64,000 bases of DNA from Argonema antarcticum A004/B2 (GTDB taxonomy: Bacteria > Cyanobacteriota > Cyanobacteriia > Cyanobacteriales > Aerosakkonemataceae): assembly GCF_023333585.1 (NCBI RefSeq), contig NZ_JAIQZN010000002.1, forward strand, positions 93,920-157,919, given 5' to 3'. Position 1 is the first letter of the stretch; each line of letters starts with the position of its first letter. The notes below the pieces were generated by a model. The model made no database searches, had not been told where the DNA came from, and saw only the letters and a program-made list of their open reading frames with translations. The translations under genes and the position numbers were made by a program. Of this stretch, positions 17,003 through 25,602 are shown piece after piece.

Positions 17003-17620
17003 ATGGTTCAAGCCTTACCTAAAAGCAAGCTAGTAACCTTTGAGGAGTTTGCCCAATGGAAACCAGAAGAGGGAAGGTATGAACTGCATGATGGGATAAT
17101 TATTGAGATGTCACAGCCACTGGGAGGACATGAAGAAGTTAAAGGTTTTTTAACTACGGAGTTAGCCTTTGAATATAGAAGATTAAATCTGCCTTACTTT
17201 ATACCTAATCAAGCATTGGTCAAACCACCTGATAGCGAATCAGGTTATTTACCAGACGTTCTATTACTGAACCGTCCCAATTTGGTCAACGAACCTTTGT
17301 GGAAGAAAGAATCTACAGTTACTCAGGGTGCATCAGTCACCTTGGTGATTGAAGTTGTCAGCACCAATTGGCGTGTTGATTATTTGACTAAGGTTAAAGA
17401 CTATGAGGAAATCGGTATTCCAGAATATTGGATTGCTGATTACTTGGCTTTGGGCGGTAGACGATTTATCGGTAGTCCCAAACAACCAACTATCTTTATT
17501 CACGAACTGATAGATGGAGAATACCAAGTTAGTCAGTTCAGAGGTGACGACCGGATAGTATCGCCAACTTTCCCAGAGTTAACCCTAACTGCTAACCTGA
17601 TTTTTCAAGCGGGTGTCTAG
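17003..17620 (+). CDS. Uma2 family PD-(D/E)XK endonuclease
   Basis: The 205-residue protein has the Uma2 pattern: VTFEEFAQWKPEEGRYELHDG at the start, catalytic acid in SGYLPDVLLL, LVIEVVSTNW as the E-x-[K/S] strand, and GIPEYWIADY. Uma2 proteins carry a restriction-endonuclease-like fold, are amplified in cyanobacteria and have no settled function. It is a close paralogue of the gene at 20873-21478, sharing blocks such as IGSPKQPT and TQGxxxxLxIEVVSTNWR. The ATG at 17003 follows AAGGTAGG. It stands alone. Confidence 0.92.
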   Translation: MVQALPKSKLVTFEEFAQWKPEEGRYELHDGIIIEMSQPLGGHEEVKGFLTTELAFEYRRLNLPYFIPNQALVKPPDSESGYLPDVLLLNRPNLVNEPLWKKESTVTQGASVTLVIEVVSTNWRVDYLTKVKDYEEIGIPEYWIADYLALGGRRFIGSPKQPTIFIHELIDGEYQVSQFRGDDRIVSPTFPELTLTANLIFQAGV

Positions 17621-18521
17621 ATAATTATTAGTAGTTGAACCATGATTGCTATCTCTGCATCATATCCTTTTTTGACCTCTTTTTTTGCCTAACTCCCGTT
17701 AATTAATGGATGCGATCGCATTGTCGATCGAAATCATTGGTAGGGACACGGCATGATTAACATTATTCATCTCGTGCAAAATCTTTCTTTTGCCTTGTCC
17801 CTACTGTTACTTATCCTTCTTATAAAACCACAGATAAACACAGATGAATTTAACTTTATCTGTGTTTATCTGTGGTAAAAAATCCGAAATTAAGATGTTT
17901 GTCAGATGCTTAGTCCACGCTTTTTGGACTAAGCTATTAGCCTGGGATTTCAAGATGTTGTTGGTAAATTGATGAGATTTTAATTCTACACAAAGCCACT
18001 GACTTCGCTTGGGGCCCGCCAGCGATTCAAATCGCTGGCTAATAGCGAAAGTCCACTCAAGTGGACTGAATACTAATCTGACAGTCCACTTTAGTGGACT
18101 TTAGCTATTAGCCCTGCACTTGAGTGCAGGGCGGGTGTGGGCGAGACCACCAACTTTGGCAACAGCATCTTTAAATCCCCGGCGGGTCAGGGCGCAGGTG
18201 CAAGATATAGCTAGGGACTAGGGGCTAGGGGCTAGGGACTAGGGAAGAGGGAAGAGGGAAAAGGTTACTCCGTAAGGGATTATGGACTAAAGGTAACAGT
18301 TGGAGTTGGCTTAATCGCCCTGGCGGTTGCTATATCAGTAAAACCAAAGATGCTGCCCAAGTTTTCACCAAACTGAATATTGGCTTTACTCCGTTCCCGC
18401 CAAAAGATTATGTAGGGGCGAAGCATTGCGGAATTAACGTTTCGGTTTTCAATTAAGATTAATCCCGCAATGCTTCGCCCTCCCACTATACATAGTCTTC
18501 CACAACCGTTGGGAGTAATAT
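17621..18521. other. 900-bp gene-free region of stacked repeats
   Basis: No gene is supported. It holds an inverted ACAGATAAACACAGATGAA pair (17826-17880), several small palindromes around AGTCCACTTxAGTGGACT and TAGCTATTAGCC (17930-18135), repeat family B (18206-18334), and an inverted GGGGCGAAGCATTGCGG / CCGCAATGCTTCGCCC pair (18414-18480). Confidence 0.7.
18206..18334 (+). repeat. MITE-like repeat family B, copy 1
   Basis: It starts TATAGCTAGGG and ends GGCGGTTGCTATA, giving TATAGC/GCTATA terminal inverted repeats. Inside are CTAGGG(A/G) units and a conserved tail (TTACTCCGTAAGGGATTATG, AACTGTTG/CAACAGTTGGAG). The copy at 53531-53656 is the same sequence in the opposite direction. Confidence 0.75.
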
Positions 18522-18983
18522 CTACACTGTAGCAAGATTAAGGGTGTAGTTACTGTTACTAGATGAGCCGGTACTGACGACAACGAAGTAGGTATCTGCT
18601 CCTAAACTGCGGCTGAATGATTCCGTGCCGCCAGAGCCAACAGTTCTATCGTTCACATACTCGTTAGAATCGATTTGCCCATTGCCGTTGGTATCTACAT
18701 AGAGCGTTACACCAACATTAGCAGTCGTACCGTTTAAGGTCAGCCTGAAGTTGCTGGGACTACCCAAGACGAAGCGGTAAAAATCCTGGCGGTCAGTCCT
18801 GCCCACAAACTCATTGAAAGTGCGGCTACCGTTCAACAAACCACCATCTATCAAACCATCCCGCGTATTGTTAGCAGTGAGTCCAAGAGAGTAGTTCGTG
18901 TTACGACCTTCGGAGTCTGGTTGGAGGCGAACGAAATATGTACCCGCCCCCAAACTGCGGGGGAAGATGAGGCGCGATCGCAT
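18522..18983 (-). pseudogene. 5'-truncated pre-peptidase C-terminal (PPC) domain fragment
   Basis: The 153-residue reading frame starts inside one PPC-type domain (SLGAGTYFVRLQPDS...NTNYSLGLTA) and continues with a second complete one (FNEFVGRTDRQDFYRFVL, YVDTNGNGQIDS, SRSLGADTYFVVVS, NYTLNLATV). PPC domains are beta-sandwich modules at the ends of secreted peptidases and repeat proteins. No signal peptide or start of the first domain exists, and the apparent ATG is part of a HIP1 site. It is best read as the tail of a lost larger protein, possibly once joined to the 19010-20143 gene immediately upstream. Confidence 0.6.
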
Positions 18984-19009
18984 TTCTAAATAAAGAGCTT
19001 TTTACTCAA

Positions 19010-20143
19010 TTAGGTTGCTCCAAAAATTTCACCACTAACACCTGTGACATTTTTACTGAAAGTGCCAGATCCTGTACCTGGATTGAGAGTGATTTGTTGT
19101 CGATTTGCTGTGTAGCCCAAAAGAATGCCATTCTCAAAGTCTAGACCAAATACACCAGAGAAGCCAATATTACCAATCCTGGTAGCCGTGCCATTCAGCC
19201 CGATAGAAAATAAGACATCGCTTCCTACACCGTCCGATGTAGCTAAAAATCGGTTATTTACTGGGTCGAATACTATGTCTCCACTGCTAGAGAAACTAGA
19301 TCCTAAGTTAGCTACAGAGGATACAGTGCCTGTAAAGGGGTCAACAGTATACAGATTAGAATTGCGTGCAGCTGCATAAAGTCTATTATCAGCAGAGAAC
19401 CCCAAGGCATTAAAAAATCCTGCCCCAAGGCTTCCAATCCGGGAGGATGCACCTGTGATTGGATCGATACGGTGCAAATCATTAGACGTGATTCCGAAAA
19501 GCCTACCATCATTAGATAAAGCTATATCAGTAAACGCAGGGCCACGGGCAATTTCTCTAAATGTTGCAGTTAAGGGATCAATTGTTCCAATTTGTCCGCT
19601 GCTAGTAGAAATGAAAGACGGTATTAATCTAGGTACAGCAGGGCGTCCCTCCCGAAAACCATAGTTTACATAGTGCTGAAATGCCTGTGCAAAATTTAAA
19701 CCTGCGGCCCTCAAATCTGGATTAGCATCCAGATAATAGCGGACATTGAAGTTTTCTGCCGAAACCCGTCCGTCATTAATACCAGCCGATCGGAAATGCT
19801 CAAATCTTTGCTCGTTATTATTTATACCCGCTAGCGCCAAGTCGGGGTTGACAGCCGCATAGAAAGGCACATTCAAGCCATAGGAAAACCTGCGCCCATC
19901 GGCAATACCAAAACTTTGCAGATGATAAAAAGCTTGTAAATTGCTATTTACCCCGCCCGCCGCCAAGTCGGGATTGCCAGCGCGATAAAAGTCGAGATTG
20001 ACAAAGGGCGAGAAGGGACGCCCATCGTTAATACCAAATCTCAGAAAGTGATCCACCAGCTGAGTATCTGTAGTCAGTCCAGCTGTACGTAAGTCTGGGT
20101 TGGTCCCACGGTAGTAATTCACGTCGAACAGGTTTACCGTCAC
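19010..20143 (-). CDS. YxxxNPDL-repeat protein with DUF4394-like propeller
   Basis: The 377-residue protein begins at a GTG preceded by GGGGGATGA. Residues 1-170 are four ~42-residue repeats of the form F-x-x-x-YY-x-x-x-NPDL-x-x-A-G...HF...GINDGR. The rest is a beta-rich region with QIGTIDPLTATFREI, LHRIDPITGASSRIG and LYTVDPFTGTVSSVA, resembling DUF4394-type propeller proteins. There is no signal peptide. The same repeat family is found in the five proteins at 48.2-57.3 kb, though this one uses NPDL-G in place of NPDVAAAV. Probably exported by a signal-independent route; function unknown. Confidence 0.75.
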   Translation of the reverse strand: MTVNLFDVNYYRGTNPDLRTAGLTTDTQLVDHFLRFGINDGRPFSPFVNLDFYRAGNPDLAAGGVNSNLQAFYHLQSFGIADGRRFSYGLNVPFYAAVNPDLALAGINNNEQRFEHFRSAGINDGRVSAENFNVRYYLDANPDLRAAGLNFAQAFQHYVNYGFREGRPAVPRLIPSFISTSSGQIGTIDPLTATFREIARGPAFTDIALSNDGRLFGITSNDLHRIDPITGASSRIGSLGAGFFNALGFSADNRLYAAARNSNLYTVDPFTGTVSSVANLGSSFSSSGDIVFDPVNNRFLATSDGVGSDVLFSIGLNGTATRIGNIGFSGVFGLDFENGILLGYTANRQQITLNPGTGSGTFSKNVTGVSGEIFGAT

Positions 20144-20229
20144 TTATCATCCCCCGCCAGTTATATAAGTTTTTTTTATATAACAGTTTAAGCGGGCAAT
20201 GTCAATAGCTCGGCTCGCCTACCGATCTG

Positions 20230-20300
20230 TTCTCTATGCTGACGGGGATTTAAATGCAGCCTTGAATTTAGAGCGACTTAGGCAATATTTGTTGTTTCGC
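20230..20300 (+). pseudogene. possible TnpB (IS200/IS605) 3' remnant
   Basis: The frame from 20199 reads ...YADGDLNAALNLERLRQY, close to the D-x-D-x-NAA-x-N-L end of TnpB (DRDLNAAINL). No cysteine pairs or catalytic domain precede it, so at most this is a tail remnant. It is followed by CCCCCAAATTTGGGGG repeats (20305-20395). Confidence 0.35.
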
Positions 20301-20548
20301 CCCTCTACCCCCCCAAATCTGGGGGGAACAGGAGCTTACTCCCCCAGATTTGGGGGTAGGGGGGCTTACTCCCCCAAATTTGGGGGTAGGGGGGCTGCAC
20401 CCGAACGCCTAAAGGCGCGGCTACACGAACTCATACCGCCTACGCGGTCTTAAATTCAAGGTGCGTAGGTAGGCTTTGTGGGTGTGTTACTTCAGCGATG
20501 GAGAGTGCCAACTATTTTTACTTATGTTCTGCTATGATAGATATCCGA

Positions 20549-20630
20549 GCGGATGTGGCGGAATTGGTAGACGCGCCAGATTTAGGTTCTGGTTCCGAAA
20601 GGAGTGAAGGTTCAAGTCCTTTCTTCCGCA
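20549..20630 (+). tRNA. tRNA-Leu (anticodon UAG)
   Basis: The 82-base sequence folds as a class II tRNA: acceptor GCGGATG...CTTCCGC-A, D-arm GGCGGAATTGGTAGACGC, anticodon stem-loop CCAGA-TTTAGGT-TCTGG with anticodon TAG, a variable arm (TTCCGAAAGGAG) and T-arm GAAGG-TTCAAGT-CCTTT. It reads CUA/CUN leucine codons. CCA is not encoded. One acceptor pair is a T-T mismatch (position 6 with 67). Confidence 0.93.
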
Positions 20631-20872
20631 TGGCAGACAAAGTAAAATTGGGACGTATTCTCAGCTGTCGCGTGTCAAATTATTTGTCTGCGGGGTTGAG
20701 TTTTGAGATGGCGACGACGCTGCAACGGTTGAGGGAGAAGGAATCCGATCTCAGCGGGGCGGTTTATGCTGTGGTGGGATTCATTCAGAGCGATCGCTCC
20801 AACTGGTAGAGTTTGAGATGGAGAAAGCGATCGCTTCCTTAAAATGATGTTAGAGGATTGGAGGTTGGTGCC

Positions 20873-21478
20873 ATGATTCAAGCTATATCCAAGTTAATTA
20901 CTTTTGATGAGTTTCTGGAATGGAAAACAGAAAAGGGACGCTACGAACTACATGACGGAATTATTGTTGAAATGCAGACCACAGGAAAACATGAAGAAGT
21001 TGTTGAATTTTTGCAAACGGAGCTAACCTTAGAAACTCGCAGGCTGCAACTTCCTTATCGATTTCCTAGAAATGCCCTGGTTAAATCTCTGAGTCAAGAA
21101 ACGGGTTATTTGCCTGATATTTTGGTAGTTAAACGTGATGCTTTAGTCTTAGAACCTTTGTGGGAAAAATCCTCAACAATTACTCAAGGCTCGTTCATTC
21201 CTCTAATCATTGAAGTTGTCAGCACAAATTGGCGCGATGATTACGGACACAAAATGATCGATTATGAAGCATTAGGCATTCCTGAATATTGGATTGTAGA
21301 TTATTTGGGTTTGGGTGGTAATCGTTATATTGGTTCTCCGAAACAGCCTACTTTGTCGATTTATCATTTAGTAGATGGTGAGTATCAAATTAAGCTGTTT
21401 CGGGGAGATGAAAAGGTTGAGTCGTTGGTGTTTCCAGAATTGAATTTGACTGCAAAGCAAATTTTTAATGGTGGATAA
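20873..21478 (+). CDS. Uma2 family PD-(D/E)XK endonuclease
   Basis: A 201-residue Uma2 protein: LITFDEFLEWKTEKGRYELHDG, catalytic TGYLPDILVV, PLIIEVVSTNWRDDYGHKM, GIPEYWIVDYLGLGG. GGAGG lies eight bases before the ATG at 20873; an upstream TTG would add five residues. It is a close paralogue of the Uma2 gene at 17003-17620. The stretch between them holds the PPC fragment, the propeller-repeat gene and tRNA-Leu. Confidence 0.92.
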   Translation: MIQAISKLITFDEFLEWKTEKGRYELHDGIIVEMQTTGKHEEVVEFLQTELTLETRRLQLPYRFPRNALVKSLSQETGYLPDILVVKRDALVLEPLWEKSSTITQGSFIPLIIEVVSTNWRDDYGHKMIDYEALGIPEYWIVDYLGLGGNRYIGSPKQPTLSIYHLVDGEYQIKLFRGDEKVESLVFPELNLTAKQIFNGG

Positions 21479-21650
21479 GTATTCAGGCGATCGTACAACA
21501 CCGCAGACACCACCCGTCTAGTCTTGGTAAGGGTGGATGCTTTTTGCGTTCTAAACTGTTCGGCATTTAAACTGGGTATTTTGGAGGCTGAAGCCCTTGA
21601 CTGGCTTAGATAGCCCCAGAAATTTAAATGTTTAACAGCTTAAACTAGCC

Positions 21651-22319
21651 TCAAATTGTCGATCGCATTTGAAAACCGATCGAAAGATTATTCGCTGGCA
21701 TGGTATAGGTTTTGAGTAGGGAGAGATTTTGAGATTGGGCAACTGCCACTACCTCATCGAGATCCCGCACCCCCCACTCAGGATTTTGCGATCGCAGACT
21801 CTCATCAAAAGCTGCATTGCTGGCTGCGGTATGCACGCCACTCTGTTTAAAAGGCCCGTAGAGATACAGAATGCCACCTGGAGGAAGAATCCGCCTCGCG
21901 CCTGCCATCAATCCTAAACAGGCTGACCAAGGGGCAATGTGAATCATATTAATGTTGACGATCGCTACAATTTCGTCACGCTTGAAGTCTAGATTTGACA
22001 ATGGTTTTGGGAGTTCATCCCGTTCGATGGCCCAGATGCGAGCGCAGACATCAAGTGCGATCGGAGGATACAAGTTATCTGCCGGAAAATGCGATCGCCA
22101 TGCTGCTATGCTAAGCAGCGCCAGCGGATTGGGGTCAGAAGGAATCCATTTGCGGGGATGGAGTCGGGGAGCGAAAAAGACCGCGTGTTCTCCTGTGCCG
22201 CTGGAGACTTCTAACACCGTGCCTGTTGGCGGCAGTACTTTTAAAAGTACCTCCAAAATAGGCTCTCGATTGCGTTGTGTTGCTGGGGCATATTGTCGGG
22301 AATCTACGAACTCACTCAT
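21651..22319 (-). CDS. DUF938 SAM-dependent methyltransferase-like protein
   Basis: The 222-residue protein has the DUF938 start (DSRQYAPATQRNREPILEVL) and a Rossmann SAM-binding motif (GTVLEVSSGTGEHAVFFAP), followed by WIPSDPNPLALLSIAAW and INMIHIAPWSACLGLMAGA, all typical of this class I methyltransferase-like family. The substrate is unknown. Length matches the family (about 200-220). It lies 37 bases downstream of the glycosyltransferase gene on the same strand, so the two may be co-transcribed. Confidence 0.9.
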   Translation of the reverse strand: MSEFVDSRQYAPATQRNREPILEVLLKVLPPTGTVLEVSSGTGEHAVFFAPRLHPRKWIPSDPNPLALLSIAAWRSHFPADNLYPPIALDVCARIWAIERDELPKPLSNLDFKRDEIVAIVNINMIHIAPWSACLGLMAGARRILPPGGILYLYGPFKQSGVHTAASNAAFDESLRSQNPEWGVRDLDEVVAVAQSQNLSLLKTYTMPANNLSIGFQMRSTI

Positions 22320-22355
22320 CTGGGCGCTTCAATCGTCGAACTTCACTATTCTCGC

Positions 22356-23438
22356 TCAGGATAGTGCTACAAAACTAGACGGACTGTGGATATGACCGTT
22401 TTCAGCAAAGCGCCGATCGATAATTTTTTGATAGACTGCGATATAACTTTCGGTCATCCGTTCCATACTGAAGTTTTTCAGTACATGATCTCGACACGCA
22501 TGGCGATCGATCTTTGCTACTTTATTAATAGCAGCGACAGCTTCTTCAACGCTGTTACACAAGAAACCAGTCTTTCCGTCGGCAATCACTTCTGGCACCG
22601 AACCCAGGGGCATCGCAATCACTGGTGTACCAACTGCCATCGACTCTATCATGACTAATCCAAACGGTTCGCGCCAGGTAATGGGGAACAATGTTGCTAT
22701 TGCACCGCCCATCAACGCACACTTTTGCTGGTGGTTCGCTTCACCCAAATATTCAATTTGTTTGCCATCAATGTGTGGCTTGATTTCGCGATCGTAATAT
22801 TCTACATCAACCGCATCTACTTTTCCAGCGATTTTCAAATGCTGGCCCGATCGCTGAGCAATTTCTATTGCCAAATGCGTTCCTTTTTCTGGCGAAATTC
22901 GCCCCAAAAAAGCGAGGTAAGGCGGTTGTTCCGGCTTTTCGCGGAACTCATATATGCCCGTGTTAATGCCGTTGTAAACCGTACCGACATAGTTTAAATT
23001 TAGCCTTGGCTCCCGCTGAGAATTGGAAATACTAACATAATTCTGGCGGCGAGCATGGACAAAAAGCTTCTCGTTATCGGGGGTGAAAATGCCGTGCAGC
23101 GTGTGGACTGTAGGCGTTTTTACCAAATTTGCGTAAGGCAATGCAGCACAACCCAGATGGGAATGAATAATGTCAAATTCCTGCGCCCTTTCGTACACCT
23201 GACTGAGGTGCAGCATTTCGTAAATGCCCGGTTCTTTGACTGTAGGATCTAAACGCAAAGCTCGTGGGTGAACCGATTCTAAGTTGGCAAGAGTGAGAGA
23301 ATCACCTGAAGCAAATAAAGTAACTTCATGTCCGCATCGTACTAATTGATCGCAAAGCAAGCCGACAACCAGTTCAATACCTCCATAAGCTAGAGGTGGT
23401 ACTCTTTCCCATAATGGGGCAACCTGAGCAATCCGCAT
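22356..23438 (-). CDS. glycosyltransferase family 4
   Basis: GT-B fold glycosyltransferase of 360 residues, starting MRIAQVAPLWERVPPLAYGGIELVVG. The C-terminal donor-binding half has the FLGRISPEKGTHLAIEIA loop and the E-x7-E signature in REPFGLVMIESMAVGTPVIA. It transfers a sugar from a nucleotide-sugar to an acceptor, probably in cell-surface or small-glycoconjugate synthesis. GGAG sits close upstream of the ATG. Its acceptor and sugar cannot be read from the sequence. Confidence 0.9.
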   Translation of the reverse strand: MRIAQVAPLWERVPPLAYGGIELVVGLLCDQLVRCGHEVTLFASGDSLTLANLESVHPRALRLDPTVKEPGIYEMLHLSQVYERAQEFDIIHSHLGCAALPYANLVKTPTVHTLHGIFTPDNEKLFVHARRQNYVSISNSQREPRLNLNYVGTVYNGINTGIYEFREKPEQPPYLAFLGRISPEKGTHLAIEIAQRSGQHLKIAGKVDAVDVEYYDREIKPHIDGKQIEYLGEANHQQKCALMGGAIATLFPITWREPFGLVMIESMAVGTPVIAMPLGSVPEVIADGKTGFLCNSVEEAVAAINKVAKIDRHACRDHVLKNFSMERMTESYIAVYQKIIDRRFAENGHIHSPSSFVALS

Positions 23439-23959
23439 TTTAATCTCCTTTCTGATTGGAAAAATCTAGCTTTGGCTAAAAGGTTTGTGCAACTAACTGC
23501 GTTTTAGTCCAGGTAATAAAACAGAAATAACACCGATCGTCGGGAATCTGTGATTCTGCAAAATACATCTACCTCTCTAATCTAGATAGATGGCTTTAGC
23601 TATCTACCCTCACGCCAAAATCAAACAAGCGAAGCCATAATATTCATGGCTTTGATGAGTTAAATCTTGGTATCTCAAAAATAATATAGTAATAATTACT
23701 TAAGCGAGCATCTACCAAAGGATATAACTAGGAAGATATAAATTAAATTTTGATAGCTTTTAGCTAGATGGAGTAGTGTAAAAATCGGAAAATTATGTTT
23801 ATAGCTAGGGACTAGGGGCTAAGAGTGCTAGGGGCTAGGGAAGAATGGTTTATAACCAAGGGTTTCAGGAATTAAGAATGTCTTAACCGCCCTAAAGTTG
23901 CTATAATTATATTATTGTACTAAACTCATAAAAGTGTTAAAATTGTTTAGATATAAAAT
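23439..23959. other. gene-free gap with family B repeat
   Basis: This gap holds short palindromes around TCTAGATAGATGGC and repeat family B copy 2 at 23800-23905; otherwise it is AT-rich with no supported gene. Confidence 0.6.
23800..23905 (+). repeat. MITE-like repeat family B, copy 2
   Basis: It starts TATAGCTAGGGACTAGGGG and ends AAGTTGCTATA, with the inner segment GGTTTATAACCAAGGGTTTC and GAATTAAGAATGTCTTAACCG shared with copy 3 at 28582-28667. Confidence 0.7.
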
Positions 23960-24238
23960 CTACCAATTCAATTGCGAAAATTGCATAATGCAAGGGCGAT
24001 CGCGCACGGTATAAGCTAGAGCCATGTAGTAATCGTGGGGTGTCGCCCAGGATTCATCCTTTCCCAGCAGGTAATACAGGTTATCTGCAAAGGCCCGTTT
24101 TAGAGCCTGTACAGTCATGCCAGTGCGATCGTCCTCTACCTGGATTTCAATCGGTGAAGTAGGTTTGATGGATGTGTTTGCATCGTCTGGTTGCGGTTGG
24201 GATAGTTTGCGATCGTTGCGATCGTCGCTTTGAGTCAT
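23960..24238 (-). pseudogene. N-terminal fragment of glycogen phosphorylase
   Basis: The 92-residue product reads IQVEDDRTGMTVQALKRAFADN-LYYLLGK-DYYMALAYTVRDR, which is the start of cyanobacterial glycogen phosphorylase (GlgP, normally ~840 residues). It then breaks off at a HIP1 GCGATCGC site into PCIMQFSQLNW and a stop. No catalytic or pyridoxal-phosphate part exists nearby. It may be a pseudogene left by a rearrangement or a small stand-alone N-terminal module; the first is more likely. It cannot be active as a phosphorylase. Confidence 0.75.
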
Positions 24239-24316
24239 TACTTAGCCTCCTAGTCTGCTTAAACCGAACACCGTCCAAACCCGGTTTCTAAGGGCGCGGC
24301 AGTTATAAGTTTAATT

Positions 24317-25201
24317 ATGAAACTTATTATGAATTGGAAATCTAGCTTTAACAAAGATATGCAAAATGACCCTCGAACCACCGAAGAGTTAATCAAACTT
24401 GCACTGGCTGAAGAAGATCGAGATGCGTGGCTGTATCTAGTAGGTGTTTTACACTTTCGCGGTAACTTTGAAGTATTTCAAGCTGCATCAAGGTTGTGCA
24501 AAAGCGAAAATCCGCAGGAAAGAAGGCTGGGAACAAATATATTAGGTCAACTAGGAATACCCAAGAGAACTTTTCCTAATGAGTCTTTGGCAATTCTCCT
24601 AAAAATGCTTGAAACCGATGATGACCCTGATGTTTTGAGTGCAGTAGGAATTGCTTTAGGCCATATAAAATATCCTAGATCAATTGAACCATTGGTAAGA
24701 TTGAAAGACTCCCCTAACGCTGATGTCTGTTATGGGGTTGTTTTTGGTCTATTATCTCAAGAGGATGAACTGGCGATCGACACATTGAGCGAATTGTCTT
24801 CAGATCCTGATGAGGATGTTAGAAACTGGGCAACTTTTGGATTGGGGTCGCAAATCGAAACAGATTCAAAAGTCATACGAGAAGCCTTATTTCAACGTCT
24901 AATTAAAGAGGGTCGCAAAACAGACACTGAGGCTGAAATACGTGGAGAGGCATTAGTTGGTTTAGCTAAAAGAAAAGATGAGAGAGTAGTAAATCCGCTA
25001 ATCGAAGAACTGTCATCTGGTTGTGTGGGAAGGTTACCCGTTGAGGCTGCCAAGGAAATAGGAGATGTCAGATTGTATCCCGTTTTGATCGAATTGAAAG
25101 AGTGGTGGGATCTCGACAGCGATTTGTTAGAGGAAGCTATTAATAACTGCAAGAATAAGAACTTCGGCTCTTTCGGAGTTGCTATGCTTTTGTTCACTTA
25201 A
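24317..25201 (+). CDS. HEAT-repeat protein
   Basis: The 294-residue protein is built of HEAT-type helical repeats, seen in SLAILLKMLETDDDPDVLSAVGIALGHIKYPRSIEPLVRL, SDPDEDVRNWATFGLG and EIRGEALVGLAKRKDERVVNPLIEEL. Such proteins act as protein-protein scaffolds; no specific function is assigned. The last ~11 residues (GSFGVAMLLFT) and the stop codon come from a copy of repeat family A (from 25166), so the native C-terminus was probably replaced by repeat insertion. It reads alone. Confidence 0.8.
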   Translation: MKLIMNWKSSFNKDMQNDPRTTEELIKLALAEEDRDAWLYLVGVLHFRGNFEVFQAASRLCKSENPQERRLGTNILGQLGIPKRTFPNESLAILLKMLETDDDPDVLSAVGIALGHIKYPRSIEPLVRLKDSPNADVCYGVVFGLLSQEDELAIDTLSELSSDPDEDVRNWATFGLGSQIETDSKVIREALFQRLIKEGRKTDTEAEIRGEALVGLAKRKDERVVNPLIEELSSGCVGRLPVEAAKEIGDVRLYPVLIELKEWWDLDSDLLEEAINNCKNKNFGSFGVAMLLFT

Positions 25202-25255
25202 GAACATTTTTATTGATTTTCTCCTCTCCCACTCTCCCCCTCTCCCCCTCTCTCT
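25166..25255. repeat. MITE-like repeat family A, copy 2 (right end missing)
   Basis: The left end GGCTCTTTCGGAGTTGCTAT plus the pyrimidine tract is present; the ACGGAAGAGCC right end is not seen. It begins inside the HEAT gene and supplies its last codons and stop. Confidence 0.7.
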
Positions 25256-25602
25256 AAGTATTTTTACTCAACCTTTATTCACGTGAGAAGCATCTGTACA
25301 GGTAAATAAGTAAAATTGACCTATTTTGACAGTTACATAAATTAATGGTGAATTCTCGCTATTAAAGGCCATCTTTTATGAAAATTGGATGAAGTTTAAA
25401 TTCTATAGAGGTAGAAAAGATAAAATAGAAGTCATTTTTAAATTTTGTTGGTTAAGCTGCCTTACTAAAAGGTTAAAAAACTGCGTCAAAGCCTAAGTAT
25501 CTTAGACTACAGAAACCCCATTATATATTTGCTATTTTGTTAGCTATATTAGTACAAAAACTGCTAAGTACTGTTTTTGTTATATATCCAAAGCCAAAAT
25601 TT
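25256..25602. other. AT-rich leader of the NCS1-kinase gene
   Basis: No gene, RNA or clear promoter is recognised in this 350-bp AT-rich stretch; it is the probable regulatory region of the gene starting at 25603. Confidence 0.4.
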
